From Flavonifractor sp. An82 (GTDB lineage: Bacteria > Bacillota > Clostridia > Oscillospirales > Oscillospiraceae), in NCBI RefSeq assembly GCF_002159265.1, contig NZ_NFHG01000011.1:1-64000 (forward strand): a DNA stretch of 64,000 bases. The letters are read 5' to 3'. The translations under genes and the position numbers were made by a program. Numbering within the stretch: the stretch's first letter is position 1; every line of letters starts with the position of its first letter. This document shows, in pieces, positions 34,513 to 43,465 of the stretch. The notes beneath the pieces were generated by a model. That model did not search any database. It saw only the letters and a list, made by a program, of their open reading frames with translations, and had not been told where the DNA came from.

Positions 34513-35226
34513 TTATGGACTAATATCAGAATCAGAACGAAGGATATACCCAATCCCCCAGGCTGTCTCAATCAAGTTGCCAGCTCCGGAGCGGCTCAAT
34601 TTTTTCCGTAATTCCTTCACATGGAACTTCAATGTAGCATCCGGGCTGGTGTCATAATCATTCTCCCAGATGTCTTGGTAGAGCTGCTCCTTTGTTACAA
34701 CCGCACCCATGTGCTTTGCCAAGTTGCTTAGAACGGCAAATTCCTTGGGTGTGAGTTTCAAATCCTGTCCATTTAAAAACACCTTCCGAAGATTCAGATT
34801 GATCTTCAAGCCACTCCCTGAAATTTGAATGGAAGCATATCTCTGTGTATCAGAAGTTAGATACCGCCGCATGATTGCCGTGGCATTGGCAAGGCATCTT
34901 TCTGTGTCCAAAGGATAGTCGAAGGCGAGATACCGATCTGCGCCAGCATTTAGCGTCTCTACTTCCTCTGATCTGGTGGCGTGGGCTGACAGAACAAGGA
35001 TTGGAGTCTGCTCCAATTCTCGCATCCTGCGAATTAGTTCCACACTGTTAATCTCAGAAAATGCCAAATCCATAACTACAAAAACATAATGGTATCTTGC
35101 CATCAGATTCATAGTTCGCAAATGACCATCTGCATGGTGAAGATCCAAGGAAAGTTCCAGCAGACTATTCTCAATATCTTGGCGGAGTTTTGGGTCGCTT
35201 GTGATAATCAAAGCTCTGTGAGGCAT
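34513..35226 (-). CDS. OmpR/PhoB-type response regulator with atypical receiver
   Basis: 237 residues. C-terminal winged helix is complete (LTPKEFAVLSNLAKHMG to AWGIGYILR). The receiver keeps Asp53 (VVMDLAF) but lacks the paired N-terminal acidic residues (ITSDPK) and the conserved Lys (GADRYLAFDYP instead of a K-P-F motif), so it may not be switched by ordinary phosphorylation. No kinase gene adjoins. It ends the ABC/lipoprotein block and may regulate it. Confidence 0.85.
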   Translation of the reverse strand: MPHRALIITSDPKLRQDIENSLLELSLDLHHADGHLRTMNLMARYHYVFVVMDLAFSEINSVELIRRMRELEQTPILVLSAHATRSEEVETLNAGADRYLAFDYPLDTERCLANATAIMRRYLTSDTQRYASIQISGSGLKINLNLRKVFLNGQDLKLTPKEFAVLSNLAKHMGAVVTKEQLYQDIWENDYDTSPDATLKFHVKELRKKLSRSGAGNLIETAWGIGYILRSDSDISP

Positions 35227-35315
35227 CGTCTCACCTCGAATCTATCGGTATAAGTGTAAGAGGAAGCAGTGAGAGACTGCTCATAAGCTTCAAAAAATAT
35301 CCAAATACTTATAAA

Positions 35316-36941
35316 TCAGTTCTCACAGACGAGCTTACCATCTAAAAATTTTATGCTTTGAATTTGTGCTGTATTTGTGACCTCCACCGTTTCCCATCCC
35401 GTCCAACGGAACACCTTATAGAGCCGTCCGCCTTGCAGATAGTAGATGTAATTCCCATCTACGACAAAGGATGTAATGGAACCCACATCTGCCAGCAGTT
35501 CGTCCACCGTCGGTTCATGGTCAAACAAGCCCCAAAAAGTCGCCGTGTTATCAGAGCCGGTGCTGAAGTAAAGCCGTGTGGAAAAATTCTTCAAGTCGAT
35601 TCGGTAAATCTGAAAACCATCGCCCACCTCGCCGCTGGAGGCGTAATAACAGGCGTCCTCATCAACGTAGATGCTGGAGATCGCCCCGGATTGTCCAAAG
35701 GGATCACGGGTCAGCAGGATGGCCTCGCCTGTGGCCTTGCTGGTCGCGGTGATGGTGTTCTCCACCATATCAAGCTCTACCGTGTAGGCGCTGTTTTCTC
35801 CCTTGGACGCATCGGCCAGAAAATCATGCGTAATCTCACTGGAATTGCTGTGCCCGCAGCCAGTCAATGAAACGGTCATGCAGAGTATGAGCACCGCTGT
35901 CAGGACCGGGCGGGCAGAAATGGCCTTCTGCCTGCCGACATAAAATCTGAAACAAAGCCACACCAGCAGACATACGATAGCCAAGAACAGGACTATCAAA
36001 AAGCCGAACTGCTCCGGTGTGATGCCCGGAAAGGTTACTATATCAATCAAGTTCCAGTCCTCGTCATATCCAACCTCTGTCAGTGTCCCCCACACATAGC
36101 CGGTTCCGGCCAGCAGACCCGCCGGGAGCGGAAGGACATATTTGAGAAAGCTGCCGCCGATCAAATGTGGCAGAATAGAAACCGCGATGCCGGAAAATGT
36201 AGTCAGTACCGTCTGCCGGAACAGGATGGAGAGAAGGGCAATCAGGATAGCAAACCAAGCAGCGCCCAAGCATCTGGACAAAACTACGATCCCATACGCC
36301 TGCCCAACGGAAATAAGGTAGGGAGAGTGTTCAAAAAAGGACAGGCTTTGCAGCGGATAGGATGCTCCATCCAGGCCGACCGACAAGGCGACAACGACAA
36401 ACTGTACCAACTGGAACAAAGCCGTTGCCAGAATTGCCAGAGCCGCCATTGCGCCCAATTTGATCCCAGCCAACCGCCCCCGGCCGTTTCTGCAAGAGCG
36501 GAGGATCTGCGCCATCCCACACTGGTATTCCCCGCAGAATACCGGAACACAGAGCGCCAGAAGGAACAACAGCAGGATTACATTCACCCCATCGCGGGTC
36601 AGCAATGTGTCCCATCCTCGCTCATCCATCAGGAAACGATGGGCGGGGTCCTCTTTTGCGTAGTAATACTGGTTATAGATGGTCAAAAAGGCGGCTTTTC
36701 TGCCGTCATCGGATCGGGTGGCTTCTGCGTACTCCGCCTCCATCTCCTGTGCCTTTTCCTCTGTGATCTCGCCTTGCCAGCGTTCCATGTAGGTCAGGTA
36801 GGTATCTTCGTTCCGATCAATCACATAACTGCTGTCGTAGCCGCTGCCGACGCAAAAGACTGCATAAGCCGCCAGAGCAATCAGAAGAAGCAAAAGCCCT
36901 TTATGATGAAATAATATCTTCTTTAATTCTACTTGCAGCAT
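35316..36941 (-). CDS. ABC-2-type permease fused to an extracytoplasmic domain
   Basis: 541 residues from ATG 36941. The first 330 residues have about six membrane segments and the ABC-2 layout (N-terminal helix, large outer loop EDTYLTYMERWQGEITEEKAQEME, then the rest). Another membrane segment ends in LTGCG, a lipobox-like site, and a 175-residue beta-rich domain follows (ISSIYVDEDACYYASSGEVGDGFQIYRIDLKN; FVVDGNYIYYLQGGRLYKVF). Looks like a permease joined to a lipoprotein-like sensor domain. It overlaps the second permease gene by 13 bases. Confidence 0.78.
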   Translation of the reverse strand: MLQVELKKILFHHKGLLLLLIALAAYAVFCVGSGYDSSYVIDRNEDTYLTYMERWQGEITEEKAQEMEAEYAEATRSDDGRKAAFLTIYNQYYYAKEDPAHRFLMDERGWDTLLTRDGVNVILLLFLLALCVPVFCGEYQCGMAQILRSCRNGRGRLAGIKLGAMAALAILATALFQLVQFVVVALSVGLDGASYPLQSLSFFEHSPYLISVGQAYGIVVLSRCLGAAWFAILIALLSILFRQTVLTTFSGIAVSILPHLIGGSFLKYVLPLPAGLLAGTGYVWGTLTEVGYDEDWNLIDIVTFPGITPEQFGFLIVLFLAIVCLLVWLCFRFYVGRQKAISARPVLTAVLILCMTVSLTGCGHSNSSEITHDFLADASKGENSAYTVELDMVENTITATSKATGEAILLTRDPFGQSGAISSIYVDEDACYYASSGEVGDGFQIYRIDLKNFSTRLYFSTGSDNTATFWGLFDHEPTVDELLADVGSITSFVVDGNYIYYLQGGRLYKVFRWTGWETVEVTNTAQIQSIKFLDGKLVCEN

Positions 36942-38119
36942 GATTTCCTCCTGATTGCTATGACCAGCAGACACGCGATTACAGCCTGTACGCCCAGAAC
37001 TACAAAAAGCCGGAGCAGATATACCCCGCCGATGCTCACTCCTGACAGGCTTTCCAGCAGTTTACTGCCGCTGGTCAAGGTGAATGGGCTGATGCAGGAG
37101 AGGGCCTGTTTCCACCACACGGGGGAGAGCGCCCAACCAGTGCAGTAGTTTAATACCACGCCAAGCCCCAATCCCATCAGGCAGGGGTAGAGTGATTTTT
37201 GGAAACAGGCGGACAGGAAAATCAGCAAAAGTGCTGTCACGCTGAAACCGATGGCCTTCAACCCGCTTATCAACCCATAGAACAGCAAAATGGAGCCGGA
37301 GAATGGCGTATATTGATAGCTCTCAATGGCATAGAGCGGGCTGCCCCAGCCCTCAAAACCGCACAAAAGCCCAAATACCAGGAGGTTTAACAGGGCGAAC
37401 AGGATTGTCAGTATCCATGCAAATATCACTCCAGCGCCGCATTTGGAAATAAGCAGAGGCCATCTACCTCGTTTGCAGGAGGACAGAATGAGGGTCATCC
37501 CGTTTTCTTTCTCCCGTGTGAATGTGGGCGCTACCGCTAAAATAAGTAAAAGCAGAATCAACAGATCGGAAAAATCATAGGACAGCAGAGCCTCCCAGCC
37601 GTCATACAGATAAAACGCAGGAATCGTTCGGCCTGCATAGTGATGGAGAATATAGGCATTTTCTGCCGCTCCCGCTGTGTTACCGCTCTCTTGATAGAAA
37701 GTCATATTTTCTTTCGCCTGGGCCAGAATCTCCTCCATATCAGAGGAATACTTGACACTGTACTCCATGTGGGGATAGAAGTAACTGTGGAGCAGATAGT
37801 AGTCGCCAAAGATATAGCCGCTGTAAGTCCCCTCCTGCGGCTCCCGGCTATATGTTCCATCTGCCGTCAAAGCGTCCAGCCGCTGGTACTCTGACGTGAG
37901 GAAGCGTACGATTTCCTCTGTAATGGGGCCTTTGATCCGCTCATAGATGGTGTCGTAGCCTGCCTGCATTCCGCTTGTATTGGCCGCAACGGGCCGTATC
38001 TCTCCGGCGTGATAGTCTGCAATGATTTTGACCGTATTCAGACACAAGAATAGCGCCAGCGCAATCAGCGTATAGCGCCGCAGGATGCCTTTTCTGGCCT
38101 CCAAATAGAGAAAGCTCAT
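36929..38119 (-). CDS. ABC-2-type permease
   Basis: 396 residues, about six membrane segments with a large outer loop between the first two (about residues 35-180) as in bacitracin/lantibiotic-type exporters. MTLILSSCKRGRWPLLISKCGAG is the conserved cytosolic loop. Overlaps the ATPase gene by 4 bases and the fused permease by 13, so the three form one transporter. Confidence 0.82.
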   Translation of the reverse strand: MSFLYLEARKGILRRYTLIALALFLCLNTVKIIADYHAGEIRPVAANTSGMQAGYDTIYERIKGPITEEIVRFLTSEYQRLDALTADGTYSREPQEGTYSGYIFGDYYLLHSYFYPHMEYSVKYSSDMEEILAQAKENMTFYQESGNTAGAAENAYILHHYAGRTIPAFYLYDGWEALLSYDFSDLLILLLLILAVAPTFTREKENGMTLILSSCKRGRWPLLISKCGAGVIFAWILTILFALLNLLVFGLLCGFEGWGSPLYAIESYQYTPFSGSILLFYGLISGLKAIGFSVTALLLIFLSACFQKSLYPCLMGLGLGVVLNYCTGWALSPVWWKQALSCISPFTLTSGSKLLESLSGVSIGGVYLLRLFVVLGVQAVIACLLVIAIRRKSCCK

Positions 38120-38988
38120 ATCTGTCCCTCACTTGGCTGGAAAAAGGTGTGCAGGAACACGTCGTCCAGATTTGGGGATACAGTCTTTGCGCCTCGGAGC
38201 GGTTTCCCATCATCCACAATGCGCAGCAGATAGGAGCCATCCTGCTGCTTGATATTGCTCACGCAGTAGGTGTCCACCATCAGAGCCATATCCGCCTCGT
38301 TGACCGACACCTCCCACACCTTTCCCTGGATGCTCTGCTCCAGTTCCCTGGGCGTACCCTGCATGACCAATGTACCCCTCCGAAGCAGGAGGATTTCTTT
38401 GGCGATATATTCCACATCGGAAACAATATGGGTAGCTAAAAGGATGATGCGCCCCTTGGCCAGACGGGAAATGAGATTGCGGAAACGGATTCGCTCACCA
38501 GGGTCAAGGCCCGCCGTTGGCTCGTCCAGCACCAGCAGTTTGGGGTCGTTCAGAATAGCCTGGGCGATCCCCAGCCGCTGCCGCATCCCACCGGACAGCG
38601 CCCCGATCCGCTTGCTGCGGTTTTCCTCCAGGTTGACGAAAACCAGGGCCGCGTCGATGCTCTCTTTTGCGTTCGCTACCCCTTTTACTTGACACATATA
38701 GTCCAAAAATTCCTGTACGGTAAAATTTGCATAGAACTGAGGGTACTGGGGCATATAACCAATCCGGTCGAAGTAGCGCCCGCCCATCTGGACGGTGTTT
38801 TCACCGTCCAGATGGATCACGCCGCTGCTGGCAGGCAGTATTCCAATCAAAATGTTGATCAGTGTCGTTTTTCCAGCCCCATTTGGCCCCAGCAGACCGT
38901 AAACGCCTTCTGTCAGAGTAGCGGATACATTTTGGAGCGCGGGATATTTTCCATAAAATTTTGTGATGCTTTCAAGTTCCAGTTTCAT
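38116..38988 (-). CDS. ABC transporter ATP-binding protein
   Basis: 290 residues from ATG 38988 (GAGGA 9 bases before; 38991 is an alternative). Walker A GPNGAGKTT, signature LSGGMRQRLG, Walker B LLVLDEPTAGLDPG and the H-loop in LLATHI are all intact. Powers the two permeases, probably for export of, or protection from, a peptide or lipid compound. The C-terminal 80 residues form the usual accessory domain. Confidence 0.95.
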   Translation of the reverse strand: MKLELESITKFYGKYPALQNVSATLTEGVYGLLGPNGAGKTTLINILIGILPASSGVIHLDGENTVQMGGRYFDRIGYMPQYPQFYANFTVQEFLDYMCQVKGVANAKESIDAALVFVNLEENRSKRIGALSGGMRQRLGIAQAILNDPKLLVLDEPTAGLDPGERIRFRNLISRLAKGRIILLATHIVSDVEYIAKEILLLRRGTLVMQGTPRELEQSIQGKVWEVSVNEADMALMVDTYCVSNIKQQDGSYLLRIVDDGKPLRGAKTVSPNLDDVFLHTFFQPSEGQI

Positions 38989-38998
38989 CATGTATTCC

Positions 38999-40138
38999 TC
39001 ATGGAAGGTCAACCGCTTGTGAGAGGGCATAGCCGTCATCCGTGCCCAAAGCTGCATAGGCGGAATGGCCGATGACCCAAATCTCATAGGGCTTGCAGTT
39101 TGCATCCATCGTATAGGTTTCATCCGCAACTTTCGTGCCATCGCTGACCTGATAAGCCCGCAGAGTACCGCTTGGGCTGTCCCCACCCGCACAGGTCACA
39201 ATATACTGGCCGTCTGCGGATACGGCGGCGATCCCGCTTTCATCTCCGCTCTCCACACTGATTACTTTTCCCTGCTGCTGGGCTAAGTCCAAAAAGAGAA
39301 CGGAGCCGGTCTGCTTTGCGCCTCCCATGCTGGCGGGCAGAATCGTATCGGAAACAGCGGCATATTCTCCGTTTACAGAGAGCATGGAACCGGAAAAGCC
39401 CTCAGCAGAAAAAACAGCGGCGGTGTTGCTGCTCAGATCAATCGAGCCATAGGCCGTGGTATTTTCCTGCCCGTCCAGGCTTCCGAAAAAGGCCAAATAG
39501 TCTCCGCTGCCGCTGTACCCGACTGCCTCAAAATAAACGGTTTCGCTCATGGCCGGAGTGATTTCCGTCAGTTCCTGTGTATCAAAGGTATATTGATAGA
39601 GGCTGGGCCCTTCCGCATATACAAGGTTTTTCCCATCCGGCGCAGCAGCAAAGACAGAGCCCCAAAGCCCATTTACCAATGTCTCGTCCGTCAATTCATA
39701 GCTATCCACCAGATTAAGGCTTTGATCGAACAGCCAGTAATACAGTGTCTCCGCAGAACTGTCGCCGGAGATCACCGTGACCCCGCCGGTATCCTGCACA
39801 TCCGCCGCTGCCTGACTGGACAGCATGACGATGGCTCCCTGGCTGGTCTTGTCTGTCAGCAGGGGCGTTTGGGCGGCGTCAAAAACATAGGTGGCTGTTA
39901 CTTCGCTGGTAGATAAATCGGTCAGTTTCAGCTCATTGGTGGTATAATCGTACTCCGGCGAGAGAAAATTGGCTCCGCTGCCGGCTGTCTGTTCCGCCGA
40001 TTCGTCAGGAACCTGTTGGGTGTTCGCTGAGGGATCGCTGGACGGATTTCCGGTGCTTGCCGCCGGTTCGTTGCCTCCGCAGGCGGAAAGCAGAGAAAGA
40101 CTGAGTGCAAGCACAAGCAAAATGCTGATTCTTTTCAT
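38999..40138 (-). CDS. lipoprotein with beta-propeller-like repeats
   Basis: 379 residues from ATG 40138. Signal peptide with lipobox LLSACGG, then a Ser/Ala/Gln-rich linker and repeated short beta-strand units (e.g. YYWLFDQSLNLVDSYEL, YGSIDLSSNTAAVF, IAAVSADGQYIVTCAGGD) suggesting a propeller. Outer-surface anchor; possibly a substrate-binding or sensor protein for the adjacent transporter. Confidence 0.78.
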   Translation of the reverse strand: MKRISILLVLALSLSLLSACGGNEPAASTGNPSSDPSANTQQVPDESAEQTAGSGANFLSPEYDYTTNELKLTDLSTSEVTATYVFDAAQTPLLTDKTSQGAIVMLSSQAAADVQDTGGVTVISGDSSAETLYYWLFDQSLNLVDSYELTDETLVNGLWGSVFAAAPDGKNLVYAEGPSLYQYTFDTQELTEITPAMSETVYFEAVGYSGSGDYLAFFGSLDGQENTTAYGSIDLSSNTAAVFSAEGFSGSMLSVNGEYAAVSDTILPASMGGAKQTGSVLFLDLAQQQGKVISVESGDESGIAAVSADGQYIVTCAGGDSPSGTLRAYQVSDGTKVADETYTMDANCKPYEIWVIGHSAYAALGTDDGYALSQAVDLP

Positions 40139-40143
40139 GTTCG

Positions 40144-41139
40144 TCAAACCTCCCCGTTGACCAAAAGTACAGATGCTGTCTTAACTGGATTGTTGATTTC
40201 AAGTTCCCCATCTTCCGGGGTAACGGCAATGGCATAGACCGTGTTCAGCGTACCAAGTGCAGAGGTATCAATCTGGAATGTGGCTTCCACCATCTGGTTT
40301 TTCACCGTCCGAACAGAGAGATAGTCCGCTCCATTGAGTTGGACAGGCTGGTGGTTGATAAACAGAGTGATATTGAAATCCGCCTCCGGCCCGCCGTAGA
40401 GCTGCACAGTGATTGTCGCTGTTTTCCCATCTGCCTGAATGTAATTTCCATCTTCTACACCCAGGGACAGGGTTGCCGTCGTGTCCAGGCTATCGGTCGC
40501 GCCCCATGCGGCCAGGGTATCTAATATGTCCTGCGGCAGATCCACCACCTTGTAGTCCGTATCGGCTGTCGCCAATGTCTGTGCGAGGGCGTCTGCTGCA
40601 AAAGAAATCTGGCGGGATGTGGTTGCAGACTCCTGGTGGTGGAAGCCATAACGCGGATTATCCGGTCCCTCTGCCACAAAACTGGGTTCCAGAATGGTGA
40701 CAGCCATAACAGGGACGGTTTCTCCCGCTTTGCCTGTCACGGGCTGGAATACCATGTCGAAATTCTCCTGCTGTTCATAGTCCAGGTTAAAGACCTGCAT
40801 ATAGCTTTCCTCAAGCTCTGTACCATCCTCATAGACTGCGGAATAGGGCTGGGCCACCCCATCCACAAATAGGAGGACGCCGATCTCTGTGGTCTTTCCA
40901 GAAGAAGCGCCAGTTATGGAGAACGGAATTTCCAAGGACTCACCATCGTAGGTATAAACCGTGTCCATCGGATCTTGCAGGCCAAATTCCGCAGAGCCCA
41001 TCTCATTGTCTGCCGGCTCCTCCTCAAAATAAGCGTCCAAGTCGTTTGATGCGTCCGGGGCCGGGTCGCTGGCCTGCGGTGCGCTGCACCCAGCCAGCAA
41101 ACATACAAGCGCCAAAGAGAAAAAAAGAAGTCTGTGCAT
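40144..41139 (-). CDS. lipoprotein, unknown function
   Basis: 331 residues, signal peptide with lipobox LLAGCSA. The rest is beta-rich and acidic without a known motif (IPFSITGASSGKTTEIGVLLFVDG; ATITVQLYGGPEADFNITLFINHQPV). First gene after promoter 41176-41204 and the leader hairpin that holds its ribosome site. It probably works with the second lipoprotein and ABC transporter downstream. Confidence 0.78.
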   Translation of the reverse strand: MHRLLFFSLALVCLLAGCSAPQASDPAPDASNDLDAYFEEEPADNEMGSAEFGLQDPMDTVYTYDGESLEIPFSITGASSGKTTEIGVLLFVDGVAQPYSAVYEDGTELEESYMQVFNLDYEQQENFDMVFQPVTGKAGETVPVMAVTILEPSFVAEGPDNPRYGFHHQESATTSRQISFAADALAQTLATADTDYKVVDLPQDILDTLAAWGATDSLDTTATLSLGVEDGNYIQADGKTATITVQLYGGPEADFNITLFINHQPVQLNGADYLSVRTVKNQMVEATFQIDTSALGTLNTVYAIAVTPEDGELEINNPVKTASVLLVNGEV

Positions 41140-41147
41140 AAAAAATA

Positions 41148-41174
41148 CTCTCCTTATCGGTAGGATAAGGAGAG
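41148..41174 (-). promoter_or_regulatory. leader hairpin that buries the ribosome site of the lipoprotein gene
   Basis: 10-bp perfect inverted repeat CTCTCCTTAT/ATAAGGAGAG with a 7-base loop. In the minus-strand transcript the second arm is the ribosome site AAGGAGAG, followed by TATTTTTT and the start codon, so folding would hide translation and could also stop transcription. Confidence 0.6.
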
Positions 41175-41175
41175 C

Positions 41176-41204
41176 ATAATGGGAAAAGGTCTACGATTGG
41201 TCAA
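41176..41204 (-). promoter_or_regulatory. promoter of the lipoprotein/ABC unit
   Basis: TTGACC and CATTAT, 17 bases apart, overlapping the end of the kinase gene. The whole element, spacer included, is nearly repeated before the response regulator at 43123-43151. Confidence 0.65.
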
Positions 41205-42448
41205 TCGGCATCAATTTTTTCTGCTTGTATCTGCATTTCCACGCAGGCCCCGTTGCGATTGCACAGAGAGAGCGTTCCACCTTGTTTCTGGCAAAGGGTG
41301 TTGCAGATTGAGAGGCCAAGCCCGAAGTGGTCATTTTCCGTATTCTCTTTGTAAAACGGTCTTGTGGCGGAGCGGAGGGATTCTTCTGAAAAGCCCTTCC
41401 CATCATCATGTACTTGAATTGTAAGCAGACCTTCTTGCCACCCGGCCTTTAATGCGATCTCATGGCGGGCGAAACGCAGCGCATTGGAAATCACATTGTC
41501 GATCATGCGATGTACTAATGTCCCATCCAGCATGGCCTGAATATCCGGGACCCCACTAATATCCATAGAGAATTGAAGTTGGTGCTGCAACGCCAAAATG
41601 GTGTATTCGTCCTCTTGATCCTCGAAAAAATCCTGCAAAGGGCAGACTGTTGGTTTCACTGGGATGGCATCCATCGCCTGTATCTCGCGCACCTGGTTTG
41701 CATACTGTTCCAGTCGGTCTGTTGCCAAAGAAAGATTGTGGATCGTGTCCAGCAGTTTGTCCTCGCTGATGCGTCCAAGCGGGACATTATGCGAGAGATA
41801 TTCTGTGTAGCCCTTCATCACGGTGATGGGGGTACGGAGGTCATGGGCGATGGAGGCGCTGAGTTTGCGCCGCTCCTCCATCATAGCCCAAGTCTCTTGA
41901 TTATTTTTTAGGAGGGCGGCCCGCATGGTGTCCATAGCCCGACAGAGCTCGCCCATTTCATCCGAAGCCGGATAGTCCAAACAAAAATCCAGGTCGCTTT
42001 GCGATATGCGGTCGGCGCTCTGTAAGAGTAAAGACAGCGGCTGTTTCAGTTTGATGGAATAAAACATCCAGGCACAGAAAATCGTACCAAGCACGAAAAG
42101 CAAGGTCGGCACCAGGATCACGGCCGCTTTTGCCACATAGTAGGCGACCCGTTGTGTATCGCTCAGGTTGGCGATTTGGTACTCCGTGGATAAAATTACA
42201 AGCTGTCCATTTTCTCCCGGAACGATCTGTTCATCATCTGCAATCACCAGGTTATATTCATCCTCAGTCTCTTGGGGTGGCAGCACCTGATAGTCCGTCA
42301 CACTTTCCAAGATTTGATTTTGCACGTTGACACAGGTAAAAATGGTTACTGCTGAAATACCAGCTACAAGCACCGCCATAACAAGGACAAGTGATACAAA
42401 GGCTCGGCGGAGAGGCATGGAGCGAAGCCAGTGCTTTATTTTACCCAT
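41201..42448 (-). CDS. sensor histidine kinase
   Basis: 415 residues with two membrane segments (about 16-38 and 125-148) flanking an outer domain, a HAMP region, the phospho-acceptor SIAHDLRTPITVMKGY, N-box NVISNALRFA, DDGKGFSEE and FGLGLSIC. Partner of the regulator upstream, with which it overlaps by 13 bases. Stimulus unknown; the downstream transporter suggests antimicrobial or envelope stress. Confidence 0.93.
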   Translation of the reverse strand: MGKIKHWLRSMPLRRAFVSLVLVMAVLVAGISAVTIFTCVNVQNQILESVTDYQVLPPQETEDEYNLVIADDEQIVPGENGQLVILSTEYQIANLSDTQRVAYYVAKAAVILVPTLLFVLGTIFCAWMFYSIKLKQPLSLLLQSADRISQSDLDFCLDYPASDEMGELCRAMDTMRAALLKNNQETWAMMEERRKLSASIAHDLRTPITVMKGYTEYLSHNVPLGRISEDKLLDTIHNLSLATDRLEQYANQVREIQAMDAIPVKPTVCPLQDFFEDQEDEYTILALQHQLQFSMDISGVPDIQAMLDGTLVHRMIDNVISNALRFARHEIALKAGWQEGLLTIQVHDDGKGFSEESLRSATRPFYKENTENDHFGLGLSICNTLCQKQGGTLSLCNRNGACVEMQIQAEKIDAD

Positions 42449-43098
42449 TTATAGCCGCACCCCCAGACTGTTTCAATATACTGCGCCCCCAGCTTGTTTC
42501 GGATGCGTCGGATGTGTTCCTTCACCACAGCATTGTCAGCGGTGCCGTCAAAGCCCCGCACCTGTTCATAAATTGTTTCCCGGCTGAACACTTGTCCAGG
42601 GTGGAGGGAAAGCAGTTCCACTATATCAAATTCTACCTTGGAAAGTTCTATGGGCCGACCATTTCGAGAGACGGTCCTTGCGGCGTAGTCCACCACAATG
42701 TCTCCAAAGCCACGGACGCTGATTTTTTGCTGGATACGGCTCTCTCTGCGCAGGTGAGCCTCCACCCGGGCAGTCAGTTCGGCCAGGCTGAACGGCTTCA
42801 AAATGTAATCATCACCACCGGCCCGCAGACCAGCGACACGATCCGCCTCCTCAATCCGGGCGGTTAAGAATAGGATGGGGCAGGTCACATGGTCGCGGAT
42901 TGCCCGGCACAATTCAAGGCCATCCATCCCCGGCATATTGATGTCCAGCAGAATAATATCCGGCTGCTGGGTCAGCTTTTGCAGGGCCTCCTCGCCGCTT
43001 TTTGCGGTGATGACCTGATATTGCTCCATTTCAAACTGATCCCGAAGCATATCTAAAATCATCTGCTCATCATCTATAATCATAATCGCATAACTCAT
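42436..43098 (-). CDS. OmpR-type response regulator
   Basis: 220 residues with intact acidic pair (IDDEQM), phospho-acceptor in LLDINMPGMDG, conserved Lys in YILKPFSL, and winged helix ending WGCGYKWVK. First gene of the unit, 24 bases after promoter 43123-43151. Probably binds the repeated promoter element also found at 41176-41204. Confidence 0.95.
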   Translation of the reverse strand: MSYAIMIIDDEQMILDMLRDQFEMEQYQVITAKSGEEALQKLTQQPDIILLDINMPGMDGLELCRAIRDHVTCPILFLTARIEEADRVAGLRAGGDDYILKPFSLAELTARVEAHLRRESRIQQKISVRGFGDIVVDYAARTVSRNGRPIELSKVEFDIVELLSLHPGQVFSRETIYEQVRGFDGTADNAVVKEHIRRIRNKLGAQYIETVWGCGYKWVK

Positions 43099-43122
43099 GG
43101 TTTCACCTCGCTTGCTGGCATC

Positions 43123-43151
43123 ATAATAGGAAAAAGTCTATAATTGGTCAA
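43123..43151 (-). promoter_or_regulatory. promoter of the two-component unit
   Basis: TTGACC and TATTAT with a 17-base spacer containing TAGACTTTTTCC; the same arrangement and nearly the same spacer precede the lipoprotein gene. Confidence 0.7.
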
Positions 43152-43465
43152 GTCCCTTTCGGAATCAGTATTTCTGCCTTTGTAAAGAGATGACGGAAAT
43201 CCTAAATTTCATTGCCTTTTGCCAGAAAAAGCGTCCGAGGCTTTTGACTTACACTTTGCGATTAATTCTTTCCGCTGTCTATCCATCGATTTGCGCGAAT
43301 CACTCTGGTCAATAACTTGACAAAATACTTCACAATAGATCTTCTTCAAATTCATAACAGCCTTCATCCTTACTTAGTTGTTTAATTTCACTCTATTGTA
43401 TAAGACGATTTACGAGGCAGGATCTGATGTGGTATCTCTATAAATTAATTACAATTTTATGCTTT
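43152..43465. other. mostly gene-free region left of element C
   Basis: AT-rich stretch of 314 bases. Holds only the doubtful 52-codon frame at 43209-43367. A possible element boundary, as it separates the ABC block from element C, but no repeat was found. Confidence 0.3.
43209..43367 (-). CDS. possible 52-residue protein
   Basis: Frame of 52 residues starting MKAVMNLKKIYCEVFCQVID, Lys/Arg/Ser-rich C-terminus. Weak AAGTAAGGATG start context, no recognisable family. May be a chance frame or gene fragment at the element edge. Confidence 0.25.
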   Translation of the reverse strand: MKAVMNLKKIYCEVFCQVIDQSDSRKSMDRQRKELIAKCKSKASDAFSGKRQ

